Positions 1 through 8,488 are shown, counted from the stretch's first letter. The stretch is 64,000 bases of DNA from Superficieibacter sp. HKU1 (GCF_029319185.1 NZ_CP119754.1:186001-250000); one strand, 5' to 3'. Notes: generated by a model from the sequence alone, not told the origin. Numbers and translations: made by a program.

Positions 1-599
1 CGGATAAATATGACGCTCTGGTAATGGTGGATGACTCCCACGCGGTCGGCTTCGTTGGCGCAAACGGTCGTGGCACGCATGAATATTGTGAAGTGATGGA
101 CCGGGTAGACATCATCACCGGTACGCTGGGTAAGGCGCTCGGCGGCGCATCCGGCGGCTATACGGCGGCGCGTAAGGAGGTGGTGGAATGGCTGCGCCAG
201 CGTTCTCGTCCGTACCTGTTCTCCAACTCTCTGGCACCGGCCATTGTTTCCGCCTCGATTAACGTGCTGGAGATGCTGGCATCCGGCGCGGAGTTGCGCG
301 AGCGCCTGTGGGCCAATGCCCGTCAGTTCCGCGAGCAGATGTCGGCGGCGGGTTTTACGCTGGCCGGGGCCGATCACGCGATTATTCCGGTGATGTTAGG
401 CGACGCCACGGTGGCGCAGAACTTTGCCCGCGAGCTGCAAAAAGAAGGGATTTACGTCACCGGTTTCTTCTACCCGGTGGTGCCAAAAGGCCAGGCGCGG
501 ATCCGTACCCAAATGTCGGCGGCGCATACGCCGGAACAAATTGAACGTGCGGTGGCAGCCTTTACCCGCATCGGTAAACAACTGGGCGTGATTGCCTGA
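1..599 (+). CDS. kbl: 2-amino-3-ketobutyrate CoA ligase (glycine C-acetyltransferase), C-terminal part
   Basis: Partial gene: the frame is already open at base 3 and about half of the usual roughly 398-residue protein is missing at the left edge. Kbl is a PLP enzyme that splits 2-amino-3-ketobutyrate with CoA into glycine and acetyl-CoA, the second step of threonine breakdown. The visible part starts with the alpha-oxoamine synthase signature DDSHAVGFVG (PLP aspartate and histidine) and holds the PLP-lysine region TGTLGKALGGASGG. It lies 9 bases upstream of tdh, the usual kbl-tdh operon. Identification rests on strong resemblance to E. coli Kbl and on the tdh neighbour. Confidence 0.96.
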   Translation, partial: DKYDALVMVDDSHAVGFVGANGRGTHEYCEVMDRVDIITGTLGKALGGASGGYTAARKEVVEWLRQRSRPYLFSNSLAPAIVSASINVLEMLASGAELRERLWANARQFREQMSAAGFTLAGADHAIIPVMLGDATVAQNFARELQKEGIYVTGFFYPVVPKGQARIRTQMSAAHTPEQIERAVAAFTRIGKQLGVIA

Positions 600-608
600 G
601 GATCATAG

Positions 609-1634
609 ATGAAAGCGTTATCGAAACTGAAAGCGGAAGAAGGCATCTGGATGACCGACGTCCCAAAACCGGACGTTGGCCATAACGACCTGCTGATCAA
701 AATCCGTAAAACCGCGATTTGTGGCACCGATGTGCATATCTATAACTGGGACGAGTGGTCGCAAAAGACTATCCCGGTTCCAATGGTTGTCGGCCATGAA
801 TATGTGGGTGAAGTGGTCGGTATTGGTCAGGAAGTGAAAGGCTTTAAAATTGGTGACCGCGTGTCGGGCGAAGGCCATATTACCTGCGGCTACTGCCGTA
901 ACTGCCGCGGCGGGCGCACGCATCTGTGCCGCAATACCGTGGGCGTGGGGGTTAACCGTCCGGGCTGCTTCGCGGAATATCTGGTGATCCCGGCCTTTAA
1001 CGCGTTTAAAATTCCTGACAATATTTCCGACGAGCTGGCATCTATCTTCGATCCGTTTGGCAATGCGGTTCACACGGCGCTGTCGTTCGATCTGGTCGGT
1101 GAAGACGTGCTGGTCTCCGGCGCGGGTCCGATTGGCATTATGGCCGCGGCGGTGGCGAAACACGTCGGCGCGCGTAACGTTGTTATTACCGATGTGAATG
1201 AATACCGCCTTGAGCTGGCGCGTAAAATGGGCGTCACCCGTGCGGTTGATGTCTCTAAAGAAAACCTGACCGAGGTGATGGCTGAACTGGGCATGACCGA
1301 AGGTTTTGACGTGGGGCTGGAGATGTCCGGTGCGCCGCCAGCGTTTCGTTCCATGCTGGACACCATGAATCACGGCGGTCGTATCGCCATGCTGGGCATT
1401 CCACCGTCGGATATGTCGATTGACTGGAATAAAGTGATCTTTAAGGGATTGTTTATCAAAGGTATCTACGGACGCGAGATGTTTGAAACATGGTACAAGA
1501 TGGCGGCGCTGATCCAGTCTGGTCTGGATTTGTCACCTATTATTACCCACCGATTCCCGATTGATGCGTTCCAGCAGGGCTTTGACGAGATGCGTTCCGG
1601 TCGGTCCGGGAAAGTGATCCTGAGCTGGGATTAA
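609..1634 (+). CDS. tdh: L-threonine 3-dehydrogenase
   Basis: The 341-residue length equals that of E. coli Tdh. This zinc-dependent medium-chain dehydrogenase oxidises L-threonine with NAD+ to 2-amino-3-ketobutyrate, which Kbl then cleaves. Visible features are the catalytic-zinc cysteine in AICGTD (Cys38), the GHE motif near residue 63, the four structural-zinc cysteines in CGYCRNC and HLC (about 93-107), and the Rossmann glycine motif SGAGPIGIM near 172. The start is 10 bases after the kbl stop, with a GGAT-like ribosome site in the gap, so the pair is cotranscribed. REP elements follow the stop. Confidence 0.97.
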   Translation: MKALSKLKAEEGIWMTDVPKPDVGHNDLLIKIRKTAICGTDVHIYNWDEWSQKTIPVPMVVGHEYVGEVVGIGQEVKGFKIGDRVSGEGHITCGYCRNCRGGRTHLCRNTVGVGVNRPGCFAEYLVIPAFNAFKIPDNISDELASIFDPFGNAVHTALSFDLVGEDVLVSGAGPIGIMAAAVAKHVGARNVVITDVNEYRLELARKMGVTRAVDVSKENLTEVMAELGMTEGFDVGLEMSGAPPAFRSMLDTMNHGGRIAMLGIPPSDMSIDWNKVIFKGLFIKGIYGREMFETWYKMAALIQSGLDLSPIITHRFPIDAFQQGFDEMRSGRSGKVILSWD

Positions 1635-1639
1635 GGTCC

Positions 1640-1735
1640 GGCGTGTTCCCCGGTGAGCGCAGCTTACCGGGTGTTTAACGTGGGCCGGATGCGGTCCTTT
1701 TCCCGGTGGCGCTGCGCTTACCGGGACTACGGTTT
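1640..1735. repeat. Two REP (palindromic) elements after tdh
   Basis: Two imperfect palindromes share the core CCCGGT...GCGC...ACCGGG, at 1648-1671 and 1702-1725. A partial unit GGCCGGATGCGG lies between them. They resemble enterobacterial REP/BIME units and sit in the tail-to-tail gap between tdh and the waaY-like gene, the usual place for such elements. They may stabilise the tdh mRNA 3' end. Confidence 0.8.
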
Positions 1736-1784
1736 GCTGTTAAACGATGTGCCGTTAACGGTATGTTATGGTATGGAGCCCACG

Positions 1785-2486
1785 TCAGGCGTGAGAACTC
1801 ACCTTACCGCGCAACCTGCGTGAAAGCTTACGAAAATCCTCTTTCAATCTGATCGCGCGATACACCGCGCCGTGACCTTCTACCTCGAGATGGTATTTTT
1901 TCCGCAGGGTTAAAATATCGTTCGCCTGGCACACTCGCATACTGCCGCGACAGGAGAGATCAATAACCTTCAGCTCCCCCTCCGGGGTACGGATAAAATT
2001 CCCGGCATGAATATCATTGGAGGCAAGCCCGGCGCGGTGCAGCGCCAGAATACAATTTTTAATCTCCTCGCGATTCGAATCGTCGATGACCTTCAACGGC
2101 GTTCCTTCGACATACTCATGAAGGGTAAAGACGTTTTCACATTCGCGGCCGACCATTTTTTCCGCCACATAATAGAGATCGGCGGTCCCGGTATAACCCT
2201 GGGTTATCGCGCGGTCGGTGGCATAAATCAGCTTTGAGAAAAAAGGCCCGGAGAGATAATTTTGCAGCCGTTTCTCAAGCCGCTTATCTTTTTCCCGATC
2301 GTTTTTGACGATATATTTTTTACCTTCGTATTCCACGACCGCAACGGTTCTGTCCTCATTACCACTGCCCAACGATACCGACGGCAACTCGCCGGCCAGA
2401 TATTTTTTTACTATCTCGCCAAAACGAACGCCTGTGTCCTTCTGATAAATCGTGAAGCCGTTTTCTTTACTGGTAACGATGGGCAT
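1785..2486 (-). CDS. WaaY/RfaY-family LPS core heptose kinase, outside the waa operon
   Basis: The protein has 233 residues, about the length of WaaY (RfaY), the kinase that phosphorylates heptose II of the LPS inner core at the cytoplasmic face of the inner membrane. Protein-kinase-like features are Lys61 (YIVKND), a catalytic loop with Asp158 and Asn163 (NDIHAGNF) and a metal-binding Asp176 (KVIDLS). WaaY is normally encoded inside the waa (rfa) operon. Here a single gene stands between tdh and waaH, where K-12 has none. It is divergent from waaH, so both may respond to the same control region. By eye it is less GC-rich than its neighbours, which suggests separate acquisition. The exact acceptor (HepII or another core sugar) is inferred from the family only. 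Confidence 0.78.
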   Translation of the reverse strand: MPIVTSKENGFTIYQKDTGVRFGEIVKKYLAGELPSVSLGSGNEDRTVAVVEYEGKKYIVKNDREKDKRLEKRLQNYLSGPFFSKLIYATDRAITQGYTGTADLYYVAEKMVGRECENVFTLHEYVEGTPLKVIDDSNREEIKNCILALHRAGLASNDIHAGNFIRTPEGELKVIDLSCRGSMRVCQANDILTLRKKYHLEVEGHGAVYRAIRLKEDFRKLSRRLRGKVSSHA

Positions 2487-2607
2487 AACACTTCCGGTTG
2501 GGTGGTTACATGTAAGGGTAATGATTATTCGTCACATTATACCCTAACCCTAAACGAGCTGGTGTCGTCAAAACTTAACAATTAGTGATTATTCTTAATC
2601 TGGATTT

Positions 2608-2624
2608 ATTTTCAATTTGAAAAT
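2608..2624. promoter_or_regulatory. Perfect AT-rich palindrome in the waaY-like/waaH divergent region
   Basis: ATTTTCAATTTGAAAAT is an exact inverted repeat of 8 bases around a single central T. It lies midway between the divergent starts of the heptose kinase gene and waaH, about 28 bases before the PmrA box. The form fits an operator for a dimeric regulator, but I recognise no named consensus. Confidence 0.4.
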
Positions 2625-2651
2625 CAACGGGATAAACAAAGCGCGTCGGGC

Positions 2652-2668
2652 CTTAAGTCTTTCTTAAG
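2652..2668 (+). promoter_or_regulatory. PmrA (BasR) box upstream of waaH
   Basis: CTTAAG-TCTTT-CTTAAG is a perfect pair of PmrA half-sites (consensus YTTAAG-N5-YTTAAG). It ends 51 bases before the waaH ATG, a suitable activator position. yibD/waaH is a known BasR/PmrA target in E. coli and Salmonella, so the site agrees with family knowledge. No convincing PhoB box was seen in the same gap. The divergent kinase gene could also be affected, but that is inference. Confidence 0.85.
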
Positions 2669-2719
2669 GAATAGTGCGTAAAACGTAACCGCATATCCAT
2701 TGTTAAGCAGGTAATTACT

Positions 2720-3754
2720 ATGATGATTCGCTCAGGCAAACTCAGCGTCATTATCCCTCTCTATAACGCAGGCGAAGCTTTCGCCGCCTGTATGGAGTCG
2801 CTGGTGGCTCAGAGCTGGAGCGCTCTGGAAATTATTATTGTTAATGATGGTTCAACGGACTGTTCCGTCGGAATTGCGCAGCATTATGCAGAGAAATATC
2901 CGCATATCCAGTTGATTACGCAGGCGAATGCCGGTGCGTCCGTCGCGCGTAATCGCGGCATGGAAGCGGCGACAGGGGAGTATGTCGCTTTTGTTGATGC
3001 AGACGATCTCACCTATTCCAGGATGTATGAAACGCTGATGACCATGGCGCTGCGGGATAATCTCGACGTCGCGCAGTGCAACGCCGACTGGTGCGACAGC
3101 GCGACCGGCGACTGCTGGCAGTCGATCCCGCTGGACCGCCTGCGCTCAACAGAGGTATTGAGCGGTCCGGACTGGCTACGTATGGCGCTGGCCTCCCGCC
3201 GCTGGACGCACGTGGTATGGATGGGCGTATATCGCCGTCAGATGCTTGAGGAGTGCGGCCTGACCTTCGTGCCGGGTCTGCATCATCAGGATATTTTATG
3301 GTCCACCGAGTGCATGTTTAACGCCCGTCGGGTGCGCTACACGGAAGAGTGTCTGTATAAATACTTCCTGCACGACGCCTCGGTTAGCCGCCTCAAGCGC
3401 CAGGGGCAAAAAAACCTCGCCTATCAGCGCCACTATATGAAGATCACTCGCCTGCTGGAGAAGCTGAACCGCGACTATGCCGGGAAAATCACTATTCATC
3501 CTGAATTCCATCAGCAAATCGTTTACGAAGCGTTGCGGGTATGTCATTCGGTACGCAAAGAGCGCGATCCGATGATCCGCCAGCGCATGATCGCCGAGAT
3601 TTTTACCTCCGGCATGTATCAGCGGATGGTGACGAACGTGCGTAGCCCGAAACTGGCGTATCAGGCGCTGCTATGGTCGGTGCGGCTGTGGAAATGGCGC
3701 GATCGCAAGCTGTGCATCCGGCGTCTCGCCCGCGAGGCGGTTAACCTGCGCTAA
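2720..3754 (+). CDS. waaH: UDP-glucuronate:LPS(HepIII) glycosyltransferase
   Basis: The protein has 344 residues, the same as E. coli WaaH (YibD). This family 2 glycosyltransferase adds glucuronic acid to heptose III of the LPS inner core under inducing conditions. The N-terminal GT-A domain shows LSVIIPLYNAG (residues 8-18), VNDGSTD (about 47) and the DXD motif in FVDADD (about 93). The C-terminal half is rich in Arg, Lys and Trp, as in the K-12 protein. Two ATGs in tandem open the frame; the first is used here. A PmrA box precedes it. The gene converges on yibQ with only 14 bases between the stops. Confidence 0.92.
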   Translation: MMIRSGKLSVIIPLYNAGEAFAACMESLVAQSWSALEIIIVNDGSTDCSVGIAQHYAEKYPHIQLITQANAGASVARNRGMEAATGEYVAFVDADDLTYSRMYETLMTMALRDNLDVAQCNADWCDSATGDCWQSIPLDRLRSTEVLSGPDWLRMALASRRWTHVVWMGVYRRQMLEECGLTFVPGLHHQDILWSTECMFNARRVRYTEECLYKYFLHDASVSRLKRQGQKNLAYQRHYMKITRLLEKLNRDYAGKITIHPEFHQQIVYEALRVCHSVRKERDPMIRQRMIAEIFTSGMYQRMVTNVRSPKLAYQALLWSVRLWKWRDRKLCIRRLAREAVNLR

Positions 3755-3768
3755 GCGGACGCCGTCCG

Positions 3769-4710
3769 TTATTTTTGCTGGTTCCAGCCCTGCCACTGGT
3801 GCTGAAAATACTGCACCAGAGTGCTCTGGCTGATGCTCTCGCTCAGTACGCTGAAGAAGCGCGTGGCGTAAACCGGCTCGGTTTTTTGCTTCGGCTTGCA
3901 GAGTTTCACGCCGCGGAACGGATTACGCGGCGCATCCGGCGTAATGGTTTTCGGCGGTTTGGTATTTGGGGTCGACGTGTCAATCTGCGGCTCGTTGAGC
4001 AGGTCGCTCGGACGCACCAGGGTAATATCTGACGGCAGGTTGTAGACCATCTGTTGCAACACGCGCACGGTGGTCGGATGCGGATGCCCGATAGCAATCG
4101 CCGAACCATTACGCCGCGCCAGCTCAACCGCACGCGTAAACTGGGCGCGAATATCCGCCTCCCGCTGCGTGTCATCCAGGAAAACCCGGCGCTTAATCAC
4201 TTTTACGCCCGTGCCGCTGGCCGCGCGCATCGACTGGCTGTTGCCGATCGTCATGCTGTCGAGAAAGTAGAGATTATAGCGGCTCAGCGCCTGCATCACT
4301 TTCTGCATGCCGAACAGGCTGGAGGTCATGGCGCTGCCCATGTGGTTGTTCAGCCCCACGGCGTAAGGGACGTCATCCACCGCCTCACGTACGATGCGCT
4401 CAATTTCAGCGCTGCTCATATCCGGGCGCAGGGTATCTTTTTCCAGCGGCTGTTTGCTTAACGGCGCCATCGGCAGGTGAATTAACACTTCATGACCGTT
4501 ATTGTGCGCTTTAGTCGCCATCTCACGGGCGTGCGGTGCGTTAGGTAACACGGCGACGCTAATGGTCGGGGGGAGGGCCAGCACCTGATTTTCAGTCTGC
4601 GGGCGATAGCCAAAATCATCAATCACGATGGCGAGTTTACCTGCGTAAACCGGCGCGATAACGGCTACTATTCCTGCGGTACAAACAACAATTCGACGAA
4701 ATTGAAGCAA
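3769..4710 (-). CDS. yibQ: Divergent polysaccharide deacetylase family protein YibQ
   Basis: The protein has 313 residues. It has a signal peptide (hydrophobic stretch at 6-22, cut likely after VYA) followed by KLAIVIDDFGYR, GHEVLIHLPMAP, NNHMGSAMTS and IGHPHP, the divergent polysaccharide deacetylase (DUF610) core. It is probably periplasmic; its substrate is unknown. The start is TTG, with AAGATAAG just upstream inside the end of envC. The three-base gap to envC suggests translational coupling. It is the last gene of gpmI-envC-yibQ. The C-terminal 70 residues are proline- and lysine-rich, as in K-12. Confidence 0.9.
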   Translation of the reverse strand: MLQFRRIVVCTAGIVAVIAPVYAGKLAIVIDDFGYRPQTENQVLALPPTISVAVLPNAPHAREMATKAHNNGHEVLIHLPMAPLSKQPLEKDTLRPDMSSAEIERIVREAVDDVPYAVGLNNHMGSAMTSSLFGMQKVMQALSRYNLYFLDSMTIGNSQSMRAASGTGVKVIKRRVFLDDTQREADIRAQFTRAVELARRNGSAIAIGHPHPTTVRVLQQMVYNLPSDITLVRPSDLLNEPQIDTSTPNTKPPKTITPDAPRNPFRGVKLCKPKQKTEPVYATRFFSVLSESISQSTLVQYFQHQWQGWNQQK

Positions 4711-4713
4711 AAC

Positions 4714-5985
4714 TTATCTTCCCAACCACGGCAGTGGATTGACCGCCTGACCCTGGCGGCGAATTTCGAAATAGAGCGACGGTCTGCCCTGACCGCCGCT
4801 ATTGCCCACGAGTGCGATTGCCTGACCGGCGCGCACCTGGGTTCCCACGCTCACCAGCGCGCTCTGATTATAGCCGTAAAGACTCATATCGCCTTTACCG
4901 TGCTCAACCACAACCACCAGGCCGTAGCCCTGCAGCCAGTCGGCGAGGATCACCCGGCCATCGGCGATGGCTTTGACTTCGGAACCTTCAGACGCGCCGA
5001 TAACCATGCCTTTCCAGCGTAGTTCGCCCTGAAGCTGCTCGCCATAGCGATGCAGGGTAGGACCGCGTACCGGCCAGTATGCCTGACCACGCGGTGAACC
5101 CAGCCCGCCGGTACGCGACATCAGGGAACGTTCACTTTCGGTCGGTTTATAGGTGGTGCCTTTGCTGGAGGCTTCTTTCTGGCGAGTGCGGACGGCTTCC
5201 GCTTCACGGGCTTCCTGTTCGGCACGGGCTTTGGCTGCCGCTGCGGCGCGCGCAATACTGTTACGCAGGCGCGATTCGTTGGCCCGCATTTCGCTTAGCT
5301 GCTGCTGACCCTGCTGAATGGAAGATTCAAGACCGGTAAGGGTCTTTTTACGCTCGTTGCGCGCCTGCTCCAGTTTCGCCTGCTGCGCCCGCTGCTCATA
5401 TAGCAAGGTCTGCTGCTGGCTTTGTTTCTCTTCCAGTTCGGCCTTTTGCGAGTCAACCTCGGCACGCGTCTGTTTGAGCTGTGCAATCGTCTCCTGACGC
5501 GCCTGGTTCAGATAGCCGAAATAAGCCTGTAAACGCTGTCCGCGCTGGCCTTCTTCGCCGCTCAGCACGAACTGAAGGCCGGAATGCTCGCCCTGACGAA
5601 AGGCGGCATCCAGCTGCGCGGCAAGGTTACGCTCCTGCGCCGCTCGCTGCTGTTCAAGGCGGGCAATGGAGGCGTTCATGTCGGCAATCTGCTTGTTTAA
5701 CTGGGTGAGGCTGTTTTCGGTTTCCCGCAGCTTACGCGCGGCGGCGGCAATCGCTTCTTCCTGCTGCTTGAGCTGGTTGAGCAAACCCGCACGCTGTTGC
5801 TGCTGCTTTTGCACCGCACGCTGCTTGGCAGCGATATCGGCCTGAATACTTTTTAGCTGATCGCGTTCATCGGCGTGGGCGGGAAAGGCGCACAGCAATA
5901 CGCCAGCGCTAAGTGCGCTGGCGTAAAGTACGGATCTGACCGCCGTCACGATCCGTTTGTTTGAATAGATCACCGTTCCCCTCAT
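4714..5985 (-). CDS. envC: Murein hydrolase activator EnvC
   Basis: The protein has 423 residues (K-12: 419). EnvC activates the amidases AmiA and AmiB at the septum and is recruited by FtsEX. A signal peptide ends at about residue 38 (AHA/DERDQL). A long Gln/Glu/Arg-rich coiled coil follows (about 40-275), then a Ser/Lys-rich linker and a degenerate LytM domain (about 300-423) ending QAVNPLPWLGR. The LytM domain keeps the fold but lacks a full zinc-ligand set, as known for EnvC. The first ATG is 9 bases after the gpmI stop. The N-terminal 20 residues differ from K-12, so a slightly later start cannot be excluded. Confidence 0.95.
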   Translation of the reverse strand: MRGTVIYSNKRIVTAVRSVLYASALSAGVLLCAFPAHADERDQLKSIQADIAAKQRAVQKQQQQRAGLLNQLKQQEEAIAAAARKLRETENSLTQLNKQIADMNASIARLEQQRAAQERNLAAQLDAAFRQGEHSGLQFVLSGEEGQRGQRLQAYFGYLNQARQETIAQLKQTRAEVDSQKAELEEKQSQQQTLLYEQRAQQAKLEQARNERKKTLTGLESSIQQGQQQLSEMRANESRLRNSIARAAAAAKARAEQEAREAEAVRTRQKEASSKGTTYKPTESERSLMSRTGGLGSPRGQAYWPVRGPTLHRYGEQLQGELRWKGMVIGASEGSEVKAIADGRVILADWLQGYGLVVVVEHGKGDMSLYGYNQSALVSVGTQVRAGQAIALVGNSGGQGRPSLYFEIRRQGQAVNPLPWLGR

Positions 5986-5994
5986 GGGGAGGGA

Positions 5995-7542
5995 TTATTC
6001 CACGATGAACAGCGGCTTACCAGTCATCTGTTGCGGGATTTCCATTCCCATCAGCGTCAGCATGGTCGGCGCGATGTCGGAAAGCTTGCCGCCCTCTACT
6101 GCCGTCACGGTTTTGTTGCCGACATAAATCAGAGGAACCGGAAGGTTGGTGTGGGCAGTATGCGCCTGGCCGGTAGACGGATCGCGCATTTGTTCGGCGT
6201 TACCGTGGTCGGCGGTGATCAGCAGCTGTCCGCCAACGGACTCCACTGCTTTCGTTACCTGCTCAACGCAGTGGTCCAGCGCTTCAACTGCCTTGATGGC
6301 CGCTTCCATTACGCCGGTATGACCGACCATATCGCCGTTCGGGTAGTTACAGATGATGGTGTCGTACTTACCGCTTTCGATGGCGGCAACCAGTTTTTCG
6401 GTCAGCTCGGCAGAACTCATTTCCGGTTGCAGATCGTAGGTTGCCACTTTCGGTGAGTTGATCAGAATACGTTCTTCACCTTTAAACGGTTCTTCGACGC
6501 CGCCGTTAAAGAAGAAGGTTACGTGGGCATACTTCTCGGTTTCGGAGATGCGCAGCTGGGTCTTGTTGTTCTTTGCCATCCACTCGCCGTAGGTATTTTC
6601 CAGCGACGACGGCGGATAAGCGACGGCGGTTTTGATGTCGGCGGCATATTCCGTCAGCATGACGAAATCACCGAGCTTAATTTCTTTCTTACGGGCAAAG
6701 CCGTCGAAATCGGCGTTGACAAACGCGCGGGTGATTTCACGGGCGCGGTCGGCGCGGAAGTTCATGAAAATTAGCGCGTCGCCGTCTTCCATCGCGGCAT
6801 TGGCCTGGCCTTCAGCGCGAATCACCGTGGCTTTAACGAACTCATCGTTTTCATCACGCGCATAGGCCGCCTGCAAACCAGCGACAGCGGTATTCGCCTG
6901 GAAATCGCCTTTGGCCTGGGTCAGCAGATCGTAGGCCTGCTCAACGCGGTCCCAACGGTTGTCACGATCCATCGCGTAATAACGACCAATGATTGACGCC
7001 ACGCGACCTTTGCCCAGCGCAGCAAATTTGTCTTCGAAGGTTTTCAGGGAGCCTTCAGCGCTGCGCGGCGGAGTGTCGCGACCGTCGAGGAACGCGTGCA
7101 GATAGATTTTTTCCGCGCCGCGTTCAGCCGCCAGTTCTACCATCGCCAGGATGTGATCTTCATGGCTGTGAACGCCGCCAGCGGAGAGCAGGCCCATGAT
7201 ATGTACCGCTTTGCCTGCGGTGGCTGCTTTTTCTACTGCTGCCGTCAGGACCGGGTTAGCAAAGAAGGTGCGTTCTTTAATTTCGACGTCCAGACGGGTC
7301 AGGTCCTGATACACAATGCGGCCTGCGCCGAGGTTTACGTGACCCACTTCGGAGTTGCCCATCTGGCGATCCGGCAGACCGACTTCCAGCCCGGAAGCGT
7401 CGATCAGCGTATGCGGACGTTTTGCCCACAGGGCGTCCATTACCGGCGTTTTTGCCGCGGAAATGGCGTTATCCTGTTTATCTTCGCGATAACCATAGCC
7501 ATCCAGAATCACCAGTACCATTGGTTTTTTAGAAATCGACAT
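5995..7542 (-). CDS. gpmI: 2,3-bisphosphoglycerate-independent phosphoglycerate mutase
   Basis: The protein has 515 residues (K-12: 514). It interconverts 3- and 2-phosphoglycerate in glycolysis and uses Mn2+. Alkaline-phosphatase-superfamily features are VILDGYG (metal Asp) at about 12-18, GNSEVGHVNLGAGR with the phosphoserine, GVHSHEDH, DGRDTPP, and the metal-binding ITADHGNAEQM near 445. The start MSISKKPM was chosen because it matches the K-12 N-terminus and has TGAGG upstream; the in-frame ATG 27 bases earlier would add MAHEHEVVA. It heads the gpmI-envC-yibQ operon and is divergent from yibN. Confidence 0.96.
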   Translation of the reverse strand: MSISKKPMVLVILDGYGYREDKQDNAISAAKTPVMDALWAKRPHTLIDASGLEVGLPDRQMGNSEVGHVNLGAGRIVYQDLTRLDVEIKERTFFANPVLTAAVEKAATAGKAVHIMGLLSAGGVHSHEDHILAMVELAAERGAEKIYLHAFLDGRDTPPRSAEGSLKTFEDKFAALGKGRVASIIGRYYAMDRDNRWDRVEQAYDLLTQAKGDFQANTAVAGLQAAYARDENDEFVKATVIRAEGQANAAMEDGDALIFMNFRADRAREITRAFVNADFDGFARKKEIKLGDFVMLTEYAADIKTAVAYPPSSLENTYGEWMAKNNKTQLRISETEKYAHVTFFFNGGVEEPFKGEERILINSPKVATYDLQPEMSSAELTEKLVAAIESGKYDTIICNYPNGDMVGHTGVMEAAIKAVEALDHCVEQVTKAVESVGGQLLITADHGNAEQMRDPSTGQAHTAHTNLPVPLIYVGNKTVTAVEGGKLSDIAPTMLTLMGMEIPQQMTGKPLFIVE

Positions 7543-7789
7543 TGCGACAACCTCATGCTCATGAGCCAAAAAAATTTGCCTAATATTACTTCAACTGAAT
7601 CGATTAAATAGCCGCAGAAGATCAAAGAAAGCGGCTGCGTTGGGTGCAGATTTACCTGTATGCGACAATTTTTTTCGCGGCGCGCCGCAGAAAATGCATA
7701 ACATCGCGCTGGCTGGCTGTATTTGCCACACTGCACAGGTATACTCCTTCCCTGGTTTTTCAATCACTACGTCGGGAGTTGTTACCCCC

Positions 7790-8221
7790 ATGCAAGAAAT
7801 TATGCAATTTGTTAGCCGTCACCCCATACTTTGTCTCGCGTGGGTGGCATTGCTGGTGGCCGTACTGTTCACCACCTTTAAGGGTCTCACGTCTAAAGTG
7901 AAGGTCATTACACGCGGTGAAGCGACTCGTCTTATCAATAAAGAAGATGCCGTTGTGGTCGATCTGCGCCAGCGCGACGACTTCCGTAAAGGGCACATTG
8001 CTGGTTCCATTAACGTATTGCCTGCCGAAATTAAAGCGAATAACGTCGGCGAGCTTGATAAACACAAAGACAAACCCATTATTGTTGTTGATGGTACAGG
8101 TGTTCAGGCTCAGGAATCCGCCAATGCGCTGATCAAAGCCGGATACGAGAAAGTCTTCGTACTGAAAGAAGGCGTTGCTGGCTGGAGCGGTGAAAACCTG
8201 CCTCTGGTCCGCGGCAAATAA
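7790..8221 (+). CDS. yibN: Membrane-anchored rhodanese-like protein YibN
   Basis: The protein has 143 residues, as in K-12. One N-terminal membrane segment (about 10-30, HPILCLAWVALLVAVLF) is followed by a cytoplasmic rhodanese domain: VVDLRQRDDFRKGHIAGSIN (about 60-80) and VFVLKEGVAGW near the end. The position of the catalytic loop reads VVDGTGVQAQESA and has no cysteine, so sulfurtransferase activity is unlikely. It starts the yibN-grxC-secB-gpsA-cysE run, with grxC 15 bases downstream. The start was chosen from K-12 length; the open frame extends a further 150 bases upstream through the gpmI-yibN promoter region. Confidence 0.93.
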   Translation: MQEIMQFVSRHPILCLAWVALLVAVLFTTFKGLTSKVKVITRGEATRLINKEDAVVVDLRQRDDFRKGHIAGSINVLPAEIKANNVGELDKHKDKPIIVVDGTGVQAQESANALIKAGYEKVFVLKEGVAGWSGENLPLVRGK

Positions 8222-8236
8222 CCCGGAGAGACGATT

Positions 8237-8488
8237 ATGGCCAATATTGAGATCTACACCAAAGCAACCTGCCCGTTTTGCCACCGAGCAAAAGCGCTGC
8301 TGAACAGCAAAGGCGTGACGTTTGAAGAGCTGCCGATTGACGGCGATGCGCACAAACGCGATGAGATGATCCAACGCAGTGGCCGCACGACCGTCCCACA
8401 GATTTTTATTGATGCGCAGCACATTGGTGGCTGCGACGACTTGTATGCGCTGGACGCACGTGGTGGACTGGATCCTCTGCTGCGCTAA
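8237..8488 (+). CDS. grxC: Glutaredoxin 3
   Basis: The protein has 83 residues, the normal size of Grx3. This small cytosolic thiol-disulfide oxidoreductase uses glutathione. The dithiol active site CPFC is at residues 12-15 and the GSH-binding TVPQIFI with its cis-proline lies near 52-58. GGCDDLYALD, which helps bind the gamma-Glu end of glutathione, follows. GGAGAG stands 8 bases before the ATG. It sits 15 bases after yibN. Confidence 0.97.
   Translation: MANIEIYTKATCPFCHRAKALLNSKGVTFEELPIDGDAHKRDEMIQRSGRTTVPQIFIDAQHIGGCDDLYALDARGGLDPLLR

Noticed and set aside
2544..2556. Telomere-like TTAGGGTTAGGG (minus strand) next to TATAAT upstream of the waaY-like gene
   Set aside because: Only two units; too short to be a meaningful repeat. 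A PhoP-box reading (GTTTA direct repeat) fails in the second half-site and in its distance to the -10 element.
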